NCBI GenBank assembly: GCA_030584105.1
Contig: CP129491.1
Span: 2,046,001-2,110,000, forward strand
DNA length: 64,000 nt
Direction: 5' to 3'
Source of the DNA: UTCHB3 sp002050155
GTDB taxonomy: Bacteria > Bacteroidota > Ignavibacteria > Ignavibacteriales > Ignavibacteriaceae
In this document: positions 1 through 9,495 of the stretch, piece after piece
Numbering within the stretch: the first letter of the stretch is position 1
How the letters are laid out: each line of letters begins with the position of its first letter
Translations under genes and position numbers: made by a program
Notes under the pieces: model-generated
What the model was told of the DNA's origin: nothing
Databases searched by the model: none
The model's input: only the letters and a program-made list of their open reading frames with translations

Positions 1-518
1 AAAACGCCGACATCAAAAGCAACCGTCGAAGCACTTGTGTTCCAAATTTTCTGCTGAACATATTTAACCGTACCGCCAATCGAGAACCTGTCGGTAAGGT
101 TCATCGAGTAGCTTAAACCCATTGCCATATCTTTGGCGCCGTAAGTAGCACCCGTTCCTTCAGGCTCCCGGATTGTAGTTATCTCGGTTTCGCCGTAATC
201 AAGATAGGTTACACTTCCGCCGATGGTGCCCCAGTCACCCAGGCTGAGCATAGCAGCGGCATAGTTGAAGTTAATATCTGCAAACCACTTGGTGTGCGAA
301 AAAGTAGCGGCACTTCCGCCCACGCGAGCTGCGCCCGCTGGGTTCCAGTATAGTGAGGTGATGTCGTTCGCAGTTGCGGTGAAAGCACCACCCATTCCAA
401 CGGCTCGGGGGCCTATTCCAATCGACAAGAACGGAGCAGCAGTAGAGCCGACCTTAGTCTGCCCGAATGCAACAGTGCCGGCAGCCATAAGAACGATAAC
501 AAAATATATCTTTTTCAT
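1..518 (-). CDS. PorV/PorQ-family outer membrane protein (C-terminus beyond window)
   Basis: The gene starts with ATG at 518 and runs off the left edge, so 172 codons are visible. The N-terminus is a clear Sec signal peptide (basic MKK, hydrophobic core, cleavage near AFG-Q at residue 20). It is followed by the family hallmark 'GPRAVGMGGAFTA' and 'LYWNPAGAA' at about residues 36-63, as in PorV/PorQ/UPF0164 beta-barrel proteins. PorV shuttles T9SS cargo from the outer-membrane translocon to the sortase/attachment complex; PorQ and other paralogues have related outer-membrane roles. The gene begins 15 bp after the stop of a large T9SS cargo gene and is probably co-transcribed with it and with the TonB receptor upstream. 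Which paralogue this is cannot be decided without the rest of the barrel. Confidence 0.85.
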   Translation of the reverse strand, partial: MKKIYFVIVLMAAGTVAFGQTKVGSTAAPFLSIGIGPRAVGMGGAFTATANDITSLYWNPAGAARVGGSAATFSHTKWFADINFNYAAAMLSLGDWGTIGGSVTYLDYGETEITTIREPEGTGATYGAKDMAMGLSYSMNLTDRFSIGGTVKYVQQKIWNTSASTVAFDVGV

Positions 519-532
519 TCTCAATCTCTCCG

Positions 533-3500
533 TTATTTAATTAAGGCAAACTTGCCGATTTTTGTACCCACATTCGGAATTTCAACAGTATAGACATACA
601 TCCCGAACGCTGCATCTAAGTTTTCTTCAGTTCTCAGGTTCCAGTAAACATCACCTACATAAAGGTTAGTTGCGTCCAAAGTTTTAACGAGTTCACCCTT
701 CACCGTGAAAATTTTAATCACAGAGCCGGGCGGCACATGCGTGAACCTTATCTCTCTTTCACCGCGCCCGCTTGTTTGCGTGCTCAGCAACCTTGCCTCA
801 CCCTGGTGAGTAACAACATAGGGGTTAGGCACCACTTTAATCTTATCCATTTCGTTTGAAGCTTCAGCATTGTTAATAGCGCTCGCTTTCATACTAAAAC
901 GATACGAATCATCACTTGAGAATGGTTTTTTAGTGAATGCCTTCAGATAACCGGAAGTGGGAAGTGGTGCATTAGGTGCGTCCATAAAGATGTTAAGTCT
1001 CCAGGTTCTGAGTCTGTTTCCGTTAATTGTCTCTTTGAAATAGATATTATGTACCGTGCTTTGACTGCCTGTTCTGTAGTAAACATACGGTACTTCCGAA
1101 TTATCCGCTACTCTTCTGATTTTGAAATTGGTATTTCTCGCAGGGAATCTGTTAGCAGCCGTTGGCGGCACTAATGTATCCGCAATCGACATTCCAAAAG
1201 TGGTATCGGCGCTAAATTCAACATAGTAATCATCACCCCAGATTGTACCCTGGTTTAAACCAACCGAGAAAGTAGCAAAAGTGAATTTAGGATGTGTAGC
1301 CGAACCATCACCCCGAGCAGAAGGAACAGTATCGTTCATGTTTGAATACCAGCCTGATTTCAGAGTATCCAACTTAATGGCTTCATCATTTGCAATCTGC
1401 AGCCTGAAACCGTCAACTATTGGGGTTGAACCGCCAAAAATAGTTGACCGGTTAACAACAGTATCACCGGTTGTAAGGTTAAGAATCGACCATGATTCTG
1501 TGTATTTCTGTAAAGAAGTATCAGCAAACACCAACCGGTATGTATAATCGGGTTTGATTGCATTTTGGTCAATCACCTCAACGCGTACCTTGCCTGTTCC
1601 TCTCGGTTGATACTCCGGAGCCAACGCTTCTAAAGAAGCGTCTTCATAACCTATTGGGCGTGCACCCGGGGTGATATATCCCGTGTTGTCATCCGTGATT
1701 ATTTCACCCGTGTTTGTGCGGAAGATATAGGTCGAGTTCTCACTCGGGAAAATGTTCGAGGGGGAGTCCCCGCGGTCATAAGCAGTTACTGCGTAGTAAT
1801 AGGTAACACCCTTTGTTGCAGTAGAATCGATAAACCTGTTTGTTAAGCCTGTTGTATCGTCACCAAGGTAATAGGTAACACCGCCGAGCTGCTCTAAAAG
1901 TTCAGGTCTTGGATAGAAGAACCCTTTAATACCGTTGCCTTTGATATCGTACTGTTTCAACGGTTTATTGAAGAAAAGCACGCCGTAAGCGTTGGTAATG
2001 GTTCTTGCATCGATAAAGCCGGCGTCGCTGGCGCGATAGATTTTATAGCCTTCAAAATCCTTTGTTTTTGAAATAAAATCAATCGAATTTTCAACCGGTT
2101 TGGGGTCCCAATAAATAATTACTTTACCGTCATCCTGTGTGATGGTAATTTTTGGTTTCCGCGGAGGTTGCGGAAACTTATAGCCGGCATTGTAAATCTG
2201 CTGAACTATGTTCTTTTGGCGAACCACATCAGCATAATCCTGACCAAACAAAAGCGAAACGGAGAATCTTTCCGTTTTGTCAGGTGCCATCGGGAAGTAA
2301 CCCGAAGCATAAATGAAGTCACCATCCATCGGTTGCGGCGGGATAACATCAAATCTTCCCGGATACATTCTCGTCCAAAGCAACTCATCCTGGCTTAAAT
2401 CAGGCGAAGCTGAGTTTTCAAAAAAGTTGAACGAAGTAAGCCCGATTTGGTCGGATTCGTCAATATCAGTTCTGCCGAAGTTGGGTTCGCCCTGGTCCGG
2501 TCTGCCGTTGCCTTCGGTTCCGTCAGGATCAGGACCCGGGTAACCTTCATCGAAAGGTCCTAAACCATCCGTGCCCACATCATCCATGATGAACCCGGTG
2601 CCCGGGTCTTTAGCCACCCAGTTTCCGTTTTCATCGCCTGACCAGTGGGTAACCAATGCGCTGCTTCCATCCGGTTTTTTAATCCAGGAAGTAACAATAG
2701 TTCCGGCGTCGTTATCACGGCGTTCATCAATCATCAGATCATTCACACCCTGCCCCGTTTTGTAATCTTTATACTTAAGCCCGGGTAAGCCTTTCAGCCT
2801 TCTGGCTTCGAAGTGTATTGCCTCGTTCTCGTCAATCAGACCGTCAAAATCGTTATCGTATCCGTCGTAAGCCGTTTCATCAGGGATCGAAACACCGTTC
2901 ACGATTTCCTTAATATGCCCTTCCCTGAAGTAGGTTACACCGGCGGTGAAAGTGGTTGTATTGCCAAGGCTTGTAACAGTGTTTTCGCCCGGCTGAACGG
3001 TGAATTTTGTCCTTTCGTAGGTATTTGGGTCAATCAAAATCATGATATCGCCCGCGTTATATGTTAAGGAATCAAACGAAGCCTTTACAAAACGGGGCGA
3101 ATTGGGGTCACCCGAGTCGTCGTCGTTATCTACTCCGTCAAACGGGTTACCGGGCGATTCCAAGAAAGCGTAGCCGACATACCCGACTTTCTGCCCTTTG
3201 TTACCGATTCCGTCAGCATCCCACGAATATGTTATCCAGTTGTTAATATCAAACGAACCGAGGTCATCCTGGCTGTCACCGTCACCACCGGCAAGAGTAC
3301 CGACAACTGTTCCGAAGTCTGCTTTCCTGAAAACAGTAGTACCTTCGTTTTTAATGTCATAAAGCCAGAAGATACTGTTAGCCGCTAAGAAACTTGACCA
3401 CTGGAAGCCCCTGACGCCCATCCTCAAGCCCATCCCTTTTCTTGAAGTGTCTCTGCTGTCGGGGAGGAAGTTACCGTTGAACTCATCATCCATGTTGTCA

Positions 3501-4045
3501 TCAGCCCAGTAATAACTTTCCTGATCCGCCTGAATTATTCCGCGCCCGAAATAACCGTTCCATTGTGTTTTGCCGGTTACGGGGTCTTTCCAGGTAGGTT
3601 GGTCTGCCCAGCCACCAACGGGCCAGGAATCCGGCAGGTGCGACATAGCCACCGACTGCGAGGCAGGGTTAAGGTACCCGGGAACTGGGTTCCAACCCCA
3701 GAAATAGTTGTAGATCGGGTGCCTTTCGTCCATCTGCCCTCTCCGGGGTCCTCTGGAAATAGTAACCGAGTGTTTCACCTCCCCGAGATTATTGCTGAAC
3801 TCAACCCCAATTAATGGAATAAGATCGCCGATGTAGTTTTCACCCGAGCCGAGGGGCCACTCACCGCGGATATCAACGCCTTGGTTGAACCCGGAAATCT
3901 GCCCGTCGTTGTAGAATGAAATACCCACACGGTTACCGGTGTGATAACCAATTCTTCTGAGATTAGGGTCACCTCTTTGCGCCAAAGCCTCACCGGCAAA
4001 GACAAAAAGAAGCAGTAATGAAATATTTATCAAATATCTGTTCAT
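533..4045 (-). CDS. Large secreted protein with T9SS type-A C-terminal sorting domain
   Basis: 1170 residues with a signal peptide (cleavage near residue 22, ALA-Q). Two Asp-rich, calcium-binding-like loops are visible ('DGVDNDDDSGD' near residue 300 and 'DGYDNDFDGLIDENE' near residue 395). A fibronectin-III-like stretch lies at about 650-770. The C-terminal ~95 residues carry a sorting domain starting 'VVPNPYVV' and ending 'GKFALIK', which in T9SS bacteria directs export across the outer membrane and anchoring. The catalytic function is not recognisable; it may be structural or substrate-binding. It sits 14 bp after the TonB-dependent receptor and 14 bp before the PorV-like gene, a strong operon arrangement. 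The PNPY rather than PNPF form of the tail is a variant also met in this lineage. Confidence 0.85.
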   Translation of the reverse strand: MNRYLINISLLLLFVFAGEALAQRGDPNLRRIGYHTGNRVGISFYNDGQISGFNQGVDIRGEWPLGSGENYIGDLIPLIGVEFSNNLGEVKHSVTISRGPRRGQMDERHPIYNYFWGWNPVPGYLNPASQSVAMSHLPDSWPVGGWADQPTWKDPVTGKTQWNGYFGRGIIQADQESYYWADDNMDDEFNGNFLPDSRDTSRKGMGLRMGVRGFQWSSFLAANSIFWLYDIKNEGTTVFRKADFGTVVGTLAGGDGDSQDDLGSFDINNWITYSWDADGIGNKGQKVGYVGYAFLESPGNPFDGVDNDDDSGDPNSPRFVKASFDSLTYNAGDIMILIDPNTYERTKFTVQPGENTVTSLGNTTTFTAGVTYFREGHIKEIVNGVSIPDETAYDGYDNDFDGLIDENEAIHFEARRLKGLPGLKYKDYKTGQGVNDLMIDERRDNDAGTIVTSWIKKPDGSSALVTHWSGDENGNWVAKDPGTGFIMDDVGTDGLGPFDEGYPGPDPDGTEGNGRPDQGEPNFGRTDIDESDQIGLTSFNFFENSASPDLSQDELLWTRMYPGRFDVIPPQPMDGDFIYASGYFPMAPDKTERFSVSLLFGQDYADVVRQKNIVQQIYNAGYKFPQPPRKPKITITQDDGKVIIYWDPKPVENSIDFISKTKDFEGYKIYRASDAGFIDARTITNAYGVLFFNKPLKQYDIKGNGIKGFFYPRPELLEQLGGVTYYLGDDTTGLTNRFIDSTATKGVTYYYAVTAYDRGDSPSNIFPSENSTYIFRTNTGEIITDDNTGYITPGARPIGYEDASLEALAPEYQPRGTGKVRVEVIDQNAIKPDYTYRLVFADTSLQKYTESWSILNLTTGDTVVNRSTIFGGSTPIVDGFRLQIANDEAIKLDTLKSGWYSNMNDTVPSARGDGSATHPKFTFATFSVGLNQGTIWGDDYYVEFSADTTFGMSIADTLVPPTAANRFPARNTNFKIRRVADNSEVPYVYYRTGSQSTVHNIYFKETINGNRLRTWRLNIFMDAPNAPLPTSGYLKAFTKKPFSSDDSYRFSMKASAINNAEASNEMDKIKVVPNPYVVTHQGEARLLSTQTSGRGEREIRFTHVPPGSVIKIFTVKGELVKTLDATNLYVGDVYWNLRTEENLDAAFGMYVYTVEIPNVGTKIGKFALIK

Positions 4046-4059
4046 ATACTCAAACCGTT

Positions 4060-6837
4060 TTAAAAATTATACGACAAACCGATTTCAACTCTGCGCGGTT
4101 CAGAGAAGAAGCCGGGGTTTTGATACAATTCCTCGAGCGTGTTGTAGTACATTCTCGGGTTGATCTTTCTTGCCTCAAGCAAACCGAATGTGAAGTACGG
4201 GTCGCCTGTGTCTGTGTAAAGCCCTCTTGGGTTATCGAGATCGAGCAGGTTGAACACCCTTAAGAAAGCGGAGAACTTCTGCCCGGCAATCGAAAACTCT
4301 TTGTAAGCTCTTAGGTCGATGTTGAAAATATCGTTTTTGTAATCACTGTTTCTGGGGAAGGCATTCTGCGTTACCCGTGTGTTTTTGTTAACCGCCGGTG
4401 TGTAGGGCTGCCCTGTGAAAAAGTTAGAAATCAGCGAAATACCGAAATCATTCGGAACGGAATATGTTACCGCTAAGTTGAATGTGTGGGTCTGATCCCA
4501 GTCCAAAGGTGCAATGAAAGTTTCAGGCGCCGCACCACCCAAAAGGGCATTTCGTGCATCTGAAGGGTTCGAAGCGTTTCCTTTTGTTACCGAGAATGTG
4601 TAGTCAAGGTTAATTGAAAGCCCGTCACCAAACCTTTTTTCAAACTTTATAATGAATCCTTTGGAGAAACCAAAGTCAGAATTTGCATACTGACTGTAGG
4701 TCGATTGTGTACCGAAGATCGAGACCTGGTCGGTTTGTGTACCGGTTAAATCTCTGAAATCTTCAAAGAAAAGGGTAACATCCATCGCCATGTCATCTGA
4801 AAGTTGCTGCTGCAGACCTATTTCACCTTTAACCGTTTTCTGCGGTCTCAGGTCTGCATTTCCGAACAAGCCGACATTTCCCGACCCGTCATAAACTTCA
4901 AAATCGGGGTTTGTGTAAAGCATTTCGTAACTTGGCAACTGGAAAAAGTGCCCGTAAGAGAAGTGTATCACGCCTCTGGCAGTAATCGGGAATGCAATGC
5001 CGAGCCTCGGGCTGATCTGCGTTTTCATCGTTGCGTCTTTGTACCAGTAGCCTAATCTTTCTTCGTAAGTTTTTGCCCTGTTTTCAGGCTTTACGGGTTT
5101 TCTTATATCAGGATCGGTTGGATCTGTTAATACTCGTCCGTCAGGATTGAAAAGGTCGAACCTTAACCCCGCATTGAAAATCAGGTTAAAAGCTTCAAAT
5201 TTTGACTGAATGTATGCTGAAAACTCCTGCGGTTTTCTTTTGTAAGTATCATGGTCGGTCGATGTTTCCGGTGGAATCATAACATTAAATGGTTTAACAT
5301 CCACCCCGTTAACCGACATAGGTACCAAATTTATGTTTTCATAATAAATCTGGTGTTGTTTAGCGTCAACGCCAAATTTAACACTGACTTCTTTGTTAAA
5401 TTGGGTTTCCCAATCCAGCTTCACAGAATAGGTTCCGGTGTTTCTGACGAATCTGCTGTAATCGGTTCCGCCAATGTCAAAAGAGTAAGGCGGGTTCTGT
5501 TTCAGCCTGTTATCAACATAAAGCGTCGGTCTTGCCGGATTGCCCGTATAAATATCTTCGTAGAGGTAGTGTCTGTAGTCTTTGAAAAAATATGAGAGAT
5601 TTAAGGTGTAAAAAGAATTGTTGGAAACCGCATGGTTGATGCTGAGAGTGTTGCTCACACCCTGTCTGAATCGTTGCAAGTTATTATCAGGAGTTAACCT
5701 CGGCGCACCGTCAAAATAGTTTTGTTTATCATAAAGATAGCTGAACCTTACGGTAAAACCGGCAAACATCCTGTAAGTAAGCTTCCCCTGCGCAAAATAT
5801 CTCGTGTTCTCGTTCATCGGTACGAAAGCACCGTCACCGCGGGGACCACTCAATGGGGTTAAAGCGGTATCTGCGCCGTCAGCAATAAAATACGACTGGT
5901 TAGAAGCGTTTTCTCTCGAAATATCGGTTGTTAAGAAGGTTCTTTTCCCGTAGTAGTATCCTTCATTATAATAGTATCTTCCGTTTGCGAAGAAAAACAG
6001 TTTATCCTTAAGAATTGCGCCGCTGAGGCTTCCGTCGATATTACGAACCGAAAGTGGGTTAACAGAGTTAATGTTCCAGAAGATGTTATCTTTGTTGGAA
6101 AGATAATCACCGCCATAGAACGAAAGCGATCCGTTAAAATCGTTGTTACCGTCTTTAGTTACGATATTCACCACACCCGACATAGCCTGCCCGAACTCAG
6201 CATTAAAAGCTCCTGAGATAACCTGAAGCTCTTTAACTGAATTGGTGCCCACATCTACAACATTGCTGTTATCATAAGCATCGGTTACCGGCACACCATC
6301 CACCTGAAAGACCACCTGGCCACCCCGCCCGCCGCGCATGTGAAGCTCGCCACCTCCACCGACAACCACGCCGGCCTGCAGCTGCAACACATCAGATATA
6401 TCAGTAACGGGCAACTCTGAAATTAACTCGTCACCTACTATCGAGGTTGAAGCAGTGATATCTTTGTTGATAAGAGGTTTTTCCGCCACTACCACCACTT
6501 CTTCCGTTTGAAATGAAGAGGGCACAATGGCGAAATCTAATGTAGTGGTAAGCCCCGAAGCCACCTGAATGTTTTCTACAGTGTAGTTATTGTAACCGGT
6601 CATAGAAGCCCGGATTTTGTAGGTTCCCGGCGGAACATTTATTATCACATAATCACCGTCCAGATTAGTAGCTGCACCCAGATTAGTACCAAGCAAAATA
6701 ACATTCGCAAAGGGTAAGGTCTCTTTTGTCTGGGAATCTATAACTCTGCCGGCGATCTTTCCCGTCTGAGCCATTAAACTTGTAGGCAACAGCAGAAACG
6801 AAAGGATTAAGGCATACAGTAACGGACGATACCTCAT
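4060..6837 (-). CDS. TonB-dependent outer membrane receptor with carboxypeptidase-regulatory-like N-terminus
   Basis: 925 residues: a signal peptide to about residue 23, a CarboxypepD_reg-like beta-sandwich (about 25-105, 'GKIAGRVIDSQTKETLPFA'), a plug domain (about 115-230, with 'GGRGGQVVFQVDGVPVTDAY' and 'GVVNIVTKDG'), then a ~690-residue beta-barrel ending in a terminal phenylalanine ('EIGLSYNF'), the usual outer-membrane insertion signal. The protein imports a large or scarce substrate using TonB-ExbBD energy; the substrate cannot be told. ATG at 6837 is preceded by GGAGG seven bases upstream (minus strand), which fixes the start. It is the first gene of a three-gene operon with the T9SS cargo protein and the PorV-like protein, so the three may act together on one substrate (inference). 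Confidence 0.92.
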   Translation of the reverse strand: MRYRPLLYALILSFLLLPTSLMAQTGKIAGRVIDSQTKETLPFANVILLGTNLGAATNLDGDYVIINVPPGTYKIRASMTGYNNYTVENIQVASGLTTTLDFAIVPSSFQTEEVVVVAEKPLINKDITASTSIVGDELISELPVTDISDVLQLQAGVVVGGGGELHMRGGRGGQVVFQVDGVPVTDAYDNSNVVDVGTNSVKELQVISGAFNAEFGQAMSGVVNIVTKDGNNDFNGSLSFYGGDYLSNKDNIFWNINSVNPLSVRNIDGSLSGAILKDKLFFFANGRYYYNEGYYYGKRTFLTTDISRENASNQSYFIADGADTALTPLSGPRGDGAFVPMNENTRYFAQGKLTYRMFAGFTVRFSYLYDKQNYFDGAPRLTPDNNLQRFRQGVSNTLSINHAVSNNSFYTLNLSYFFKDYRHYLYEDIYTGNPARPTLYVDNRLKQNPPYSFDIGGTDYSRFVRNTGTYSVKLDWETQFNKEVSVKFGVDAKQHQIYYENINLVPMSVNGVDVKPFNVMIPPETSTDHDTYKRKPQEFSAYIQSKFEAFNLIFNAGLRFDLFNPDGRVLTDPTDPDIRKPVKPENRAKTYEERLGYWYKDATMKTQISPRLGIAFPITARGVIHFSYGHFFQLPSYEMLYTNPDFEVYDGSGNVGLFGNADLRPQKTVKGEIGLQQQLSDDMAMDVTLFFEDFRDLTGTQTDQVSIFGTQSTYSQYANSDFGFSKGFIIKFEKRFGDGLSINLDYTFSVTKGNASNPSDARNALLGGAAPETFIAPLDWDQTHTFNLAVTYSVPNDFGISLISNFFTGQPYTPAVNKNTRVTQNAFPRNSDYKNDIFNIDLRAYKEFSIAGQKFSAFLRVFNLLDLDNPRGLYTDTGDPYFTFGLLEARKINPRMYYNTLEELYQNPGFFSEPRRVEIGLSYNF

Positions 6838-6962
6838 TAAAGCCTCCGACTAACTCTATCTTTTTTGTTTTTGAAACTTTATAAATTTTCCGGCCTTTAA
6901 AATACCCCTTTTCTTTCAGAATATCAAAGTTTATTTTGAGAATTAAGGCTTATTATCACCAT

Positions 6963-6987
6963 TTTGTCTAATTTTACCTTAGACAAA
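6963..6987. other. Inverted repeat between the vWA gene and the TonB receptor gene
   Basis: A perfect 9-bp inverted repeat (TTTGTCTAA / TTAGACAAA, 7-base loop at 6972-6978) lies 14 bp beyond the stop of the vWA gene and about 125 bp upstream of the receptor start. There is no T-run directly after it on either strand, so it is not a classical intrinsic terminator; it could be a weak terminator or an operator for the receptor operon. Nothing else recognisable lies in 6838-7000. Confidence 0.4.
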
Positions 6988-7000
6988 TATTTACTAAAAC

Positions 7001-9223
7001 TTAGACATGCCTGACCGTGTGCGGTTTCGCAACATCCTTTTTCCGTGCATAAGAGAGATACATCTCCGCAGCAATAAGCAAAAGCGCCAGAATAATGAAG
7101 ATTTTCCACAGTTCGGAACCCCCCGCAACTTCCCCCATTTTAGCGGTTAATTCGTCGATATTATCAACTTTCAACGGTTTCTCCTTAACCCTGATAGCGG
7201 CGAAATATTCTTTTAACTCATCATCAGAAAGCCGTGCTGTGTTTGATTCAGCCGAATCAAGGTTCACGGGCACCATTTCCACCACATCATCATCCCTGCT
7301 AAACGAGTAAACACCGGGCTGAGTCGTTTCTTTGAATATAACACCGCCGCCGTTTTTCCCCGTTTGCAGAAAAGCCGTTCCGCCGTTCGGCATAGAAACT
7401 TCAATTTTGCCTGCGCCAACTTTCTTGCCCGAAAGGGAAATATCTTCACCCGTAAGCGTTCCCTGTATTGCAGGCTCCTGTGACGCGAGATAAAAAAGCG
7501 ACCTGTAAACCAATGGGGCGAAAATGGGGATTAAAGGCAGATCACCCGCCCCAAGCGTAGGTGCAGCGGCTACTGTTAATACTTTTCCTTTTCCTTTCCG
7601 GGTCTCTTTTAAAAAGGAACCCCCCTCGGAAAGTGTGATTATATCACTACCCCCACCGGCAGGGATTTTAAACCAGGTGGTAAGTTCGGGGGATTCGACA
7701 CTGTTGCCGTGTGGGTTTTGAAATATCTCCCTGAGCAATGGGTGCGTAAAAGAAACGGAACCAAATTTACCCGGAATTGCCTTTGCCTCTTTTCTTAGTT
7801 CCAAAGGAACGGGCACACTTAATGCGGTCAGAAGTGCCGAGTATCCCTGCAATGTTGCCCCTTCACCGGGGAAAACCAAAACACCGCCGCCTGAAGAGAT
7901 AAAATCTTTCAGTTTTTGAAGGTCTGCGCTTGTTCCTCCACCGGCTGAAGCACCGGCTCCATTTGCAGAGGCACCCGAACCACCTGAATCCCCGCCTGAG
8001 TCTCCGCCCGATCCAGCAGAGGCACCCGAGCCTAAACCCCCGCCCGAACCCGTGGCAGAACCTACAACTATCACCATATTAATATTGCGAAAATCTGTCG
8101 CACCGACTTGCGAAATGTCTCTCTCTGTAATTTTCATATTGCCGGCAAAAGACCCCGCCTCGATAGCAGCTTTCACAAACTTAAGATCACCCGGTTTCCC
8201 AAGCAGTAAAACGCTGAACTCTTTTGGGATGTAAACTGATCCGTATCTTTGATTATCGATCTTAATATCATCATCGTCAATTTTCACCATAACGGAAGAA
8301 TATCCCGGTTTTTTAACCGGCGCCGAAAGCGTTACATCCGTTATTTTACCCGCCGCCACACTGTAGCTTTTTTGCGCACCCCGTTCGTCGTTTATGAAGA
8401 GGGAGAGCACACCGTTTGTAATATCACTTCCGGAAAAATTTCGAATTGTCGCAGTTACTGAAACTTCTTTACCCGGCTCAAAAACCTGATTGTTAATTTT
8501 AAGCCCGACAACCGCAGCGTTGCCGGCATTTTTCTTCGCCGGATCAAAAATCCTGATTTTAACCCTTGGGTTCAACATCTGAGAAAGATCGGTAAATTCC
8601 TTTCTCTCACCAAGGGTGGATTTTTGCAGGTCTGAAAGGATAAAAAGCTGCTTATTAAGATTTTCCGATTCGTCCAAAATTTTTGCGGCACGAATAATGG
8701 CAGCATTTAAATCGGTTTCAAGGTACGATGGCTCAATTTCCTTGATTATTTTCCGCAGCGTTTGAGGGTTTTTAACAGGGTTTGCAAATTCATCTTCTCT
8801 TCCTGAGGTTAAGACAACTGAAATTTCATCTCCATCTTTCGAACCGGAAATTATTTTTTCAGCCGCAGCTTTTGCCTGGTTCAGATACGAGCCTGTTCCC
8901 TCCACCACTTCCATGCTGAAACTGTCGTCGATTAAAATTACCGTGCTCGTTTTTGCCGCAGTTGAGAAACCGGGAATCGTGGTTTCTTCAAGCACAGGGC
9001 GGGAAAACCCCGCGACCAAAGCCATCACAATCAGCACACGAAGCGCCATTAAAAGCCACTGTATCAGCTTAACGCGGCGCACTTTCTGCTTTTCTATCAA
9101 CTTCAGGAAGTGCAGGGTGGAAAAATCGATTTTCTTCAGCTTCCGCAGGTTCAGCAGATGTATTAAAATCGGTATCGAGGCAGCCAACAAACCAAAGAGA
9201 ACCGCAGGGGAAAGGAATGTCAT
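7001..9223 (-). CDS. BatA-like membrane protein with von Willebrand factor A domain
   Basis: 740 residues. The N-terminus (1-80) has the BatA-type double membrane segment ('FLSPAVLFGLLAASIPILIH', then a second helix at about 54-74). It leads to a vWA domain with a complete MIDAS motif D99-x-S101-x-S103. A Gly/Ser/Ala-rich low-complexity stretch at about 388-435 interrupts the middle, and a C-terminal membrane helix lies near residue 705-727. The Bat family was first described in the Bacteroides aerotolerance cluster, where vWA proteins accompany MoxR ATPases; no MoxR gene is next to this one. The start ATG at 9223 has a GGGGG run about 10 bases upstream on the minus strand and immediately follows a small reading frame (TAA-CAG-ATG). 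The low-complexity insert is unusual for the family. Confidence 0.8.
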   Translation of the reverse strand: MTFLSPAVLFGLLAASIPILIHLLNLRKLKKIDFSTLHFLKLIEKQKVRRVKLIQWLLMALRVLIVMALVAGFSRPVLEETTIPGFSTAAKTSTVILIDDSFSMEVVEGTGSYLNQAKAAAEKIISGSKDGDEISVVLTSGREDEFANPVKNPQTLRKIIKEIEPSYLETDLNAAIIRAAKILDESENLNKQLFILSDLQKSTLGERKEFTDLSQMLNPRVKIRIFDPAKKNAGNAAVVGLKINNQVFEPGKEVSVTATIRNFSGSDITNGVLSLFINDERGAQKSYSVAAGKITDVTLSAPVKKPGYSSVMVKIDDDDIKIDNQRYGSVYIPKEFSVLLLGKPGDLKFVKAAIEAGSFAGNMKITERDISQVGATDFRNINMVIVVGSATGSGGGLGSGASAGSGGDSGGDSGGSGASANGAGASAGGGTSADLQKLKDFISSGGGVLVFPGEGATLQGYSALLTALSVPVPLELRKEAKAIPGKFGSVSFTHPLLREIFQNPHGNSVESPELTTWFKIPAGGGSDIITLSEGGSFLKETRKGKGKVLTVAAAPTLGAGDLPLIPIFAPLVYRSLFYLASQEPAIQGTLTGEDISLSGKKVGAGKIEVSMPNGGTAFLQTGKNGGGVIFKETTQPGVYSFSRDDDVVEMVPVNLDSAESNTARLSDDELKEYFAAIRVKEKPLKVDNIDELTAKMGEVAGGSELWKIFIILALLLIAAEMYLSYARKKDVAKPHTVRHV

Positions 9224-9226
9224 CTG

Positions 9227-9373
9227 TTATTCCCCCTTTTGCAAAATTCCATTATTCCCGACACAATTAACCGCTCTCCTAATAGCCCCTAAGCCGGCAA
9301 TTTCCCCCTCTTGCAAAATTCCATTATTCCCAGCTGCCGCAAACGAAAAGATAAGACCGACAGAAAAATTCAT
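9227..9373 (-). CDS. Possible 48-residue leader peptide in front of the vWA gene
   Basis: An open frame from ATG (9371-9373) to TAA (9227-9229) ends three bases before the ATG of the vWA gene. It would encode 48 residues containing the decapeptide GNNGILQ(E/K)GE twice, 24 codons apart, produced by an in-frame 72-bp direct repeat. The second repeat also supplies the GGGGG tract that serves as the likely ribosome-binding site of the vWA gene, so translational coupling is possible. I recognise no family and there is no strong ribosome-binding site before this ATG; it may be chance. Confidence 0.25.
   Translation of the reverse strand: MNFSVGLIFSFAAAGNNGILQEGEIAGLGAIRRAVNCVGNNGILQKGE
9230..9331. 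repeat. Two 30-bp direct repeats offset by 72 bp
   Basis: The sequence 'TTCCCCCTTTTGCAAAATTC' and its continuation (9230-9259) recurs at 9302-9331 with a single mismatch. The offset of 72 bp keeps the minus-strand reading frame. It belongs to a set of short direct repeats with similar offsets seen at several gene boundaries in this window. Confidence 0.85.
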
Positions 9374-9458
9374 TTTATTAAAACTCTTAACAACCATTGA
9401 ACGATTATCAGATAACTAACTCAGGACGGAGATACAAAAACGGCAATTATAAAAAGCA

Positions 9459-9481
9459 ACGGGCGGGTAGCACCCGCCCGT
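9459..9481 (-). terminator. Intrinsic terminator of the aconitase gene
   Basis: A perfect 10-bp GC-rich stem (ACGGGCGGGT / ACCCGCCCGT) with a 3-base loop lies 15 bp beyond the aconitase stop codon. Read on the minus strand it is followed by GCTTTTTAT, a short U-run. It probably ends the pyruvate dehydrogenase-aconitase transcription unit and separates it from the vWA gene. Confidence 0.85.
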
Positions 9482-9495
9482 CAAAAGCAAATAAA

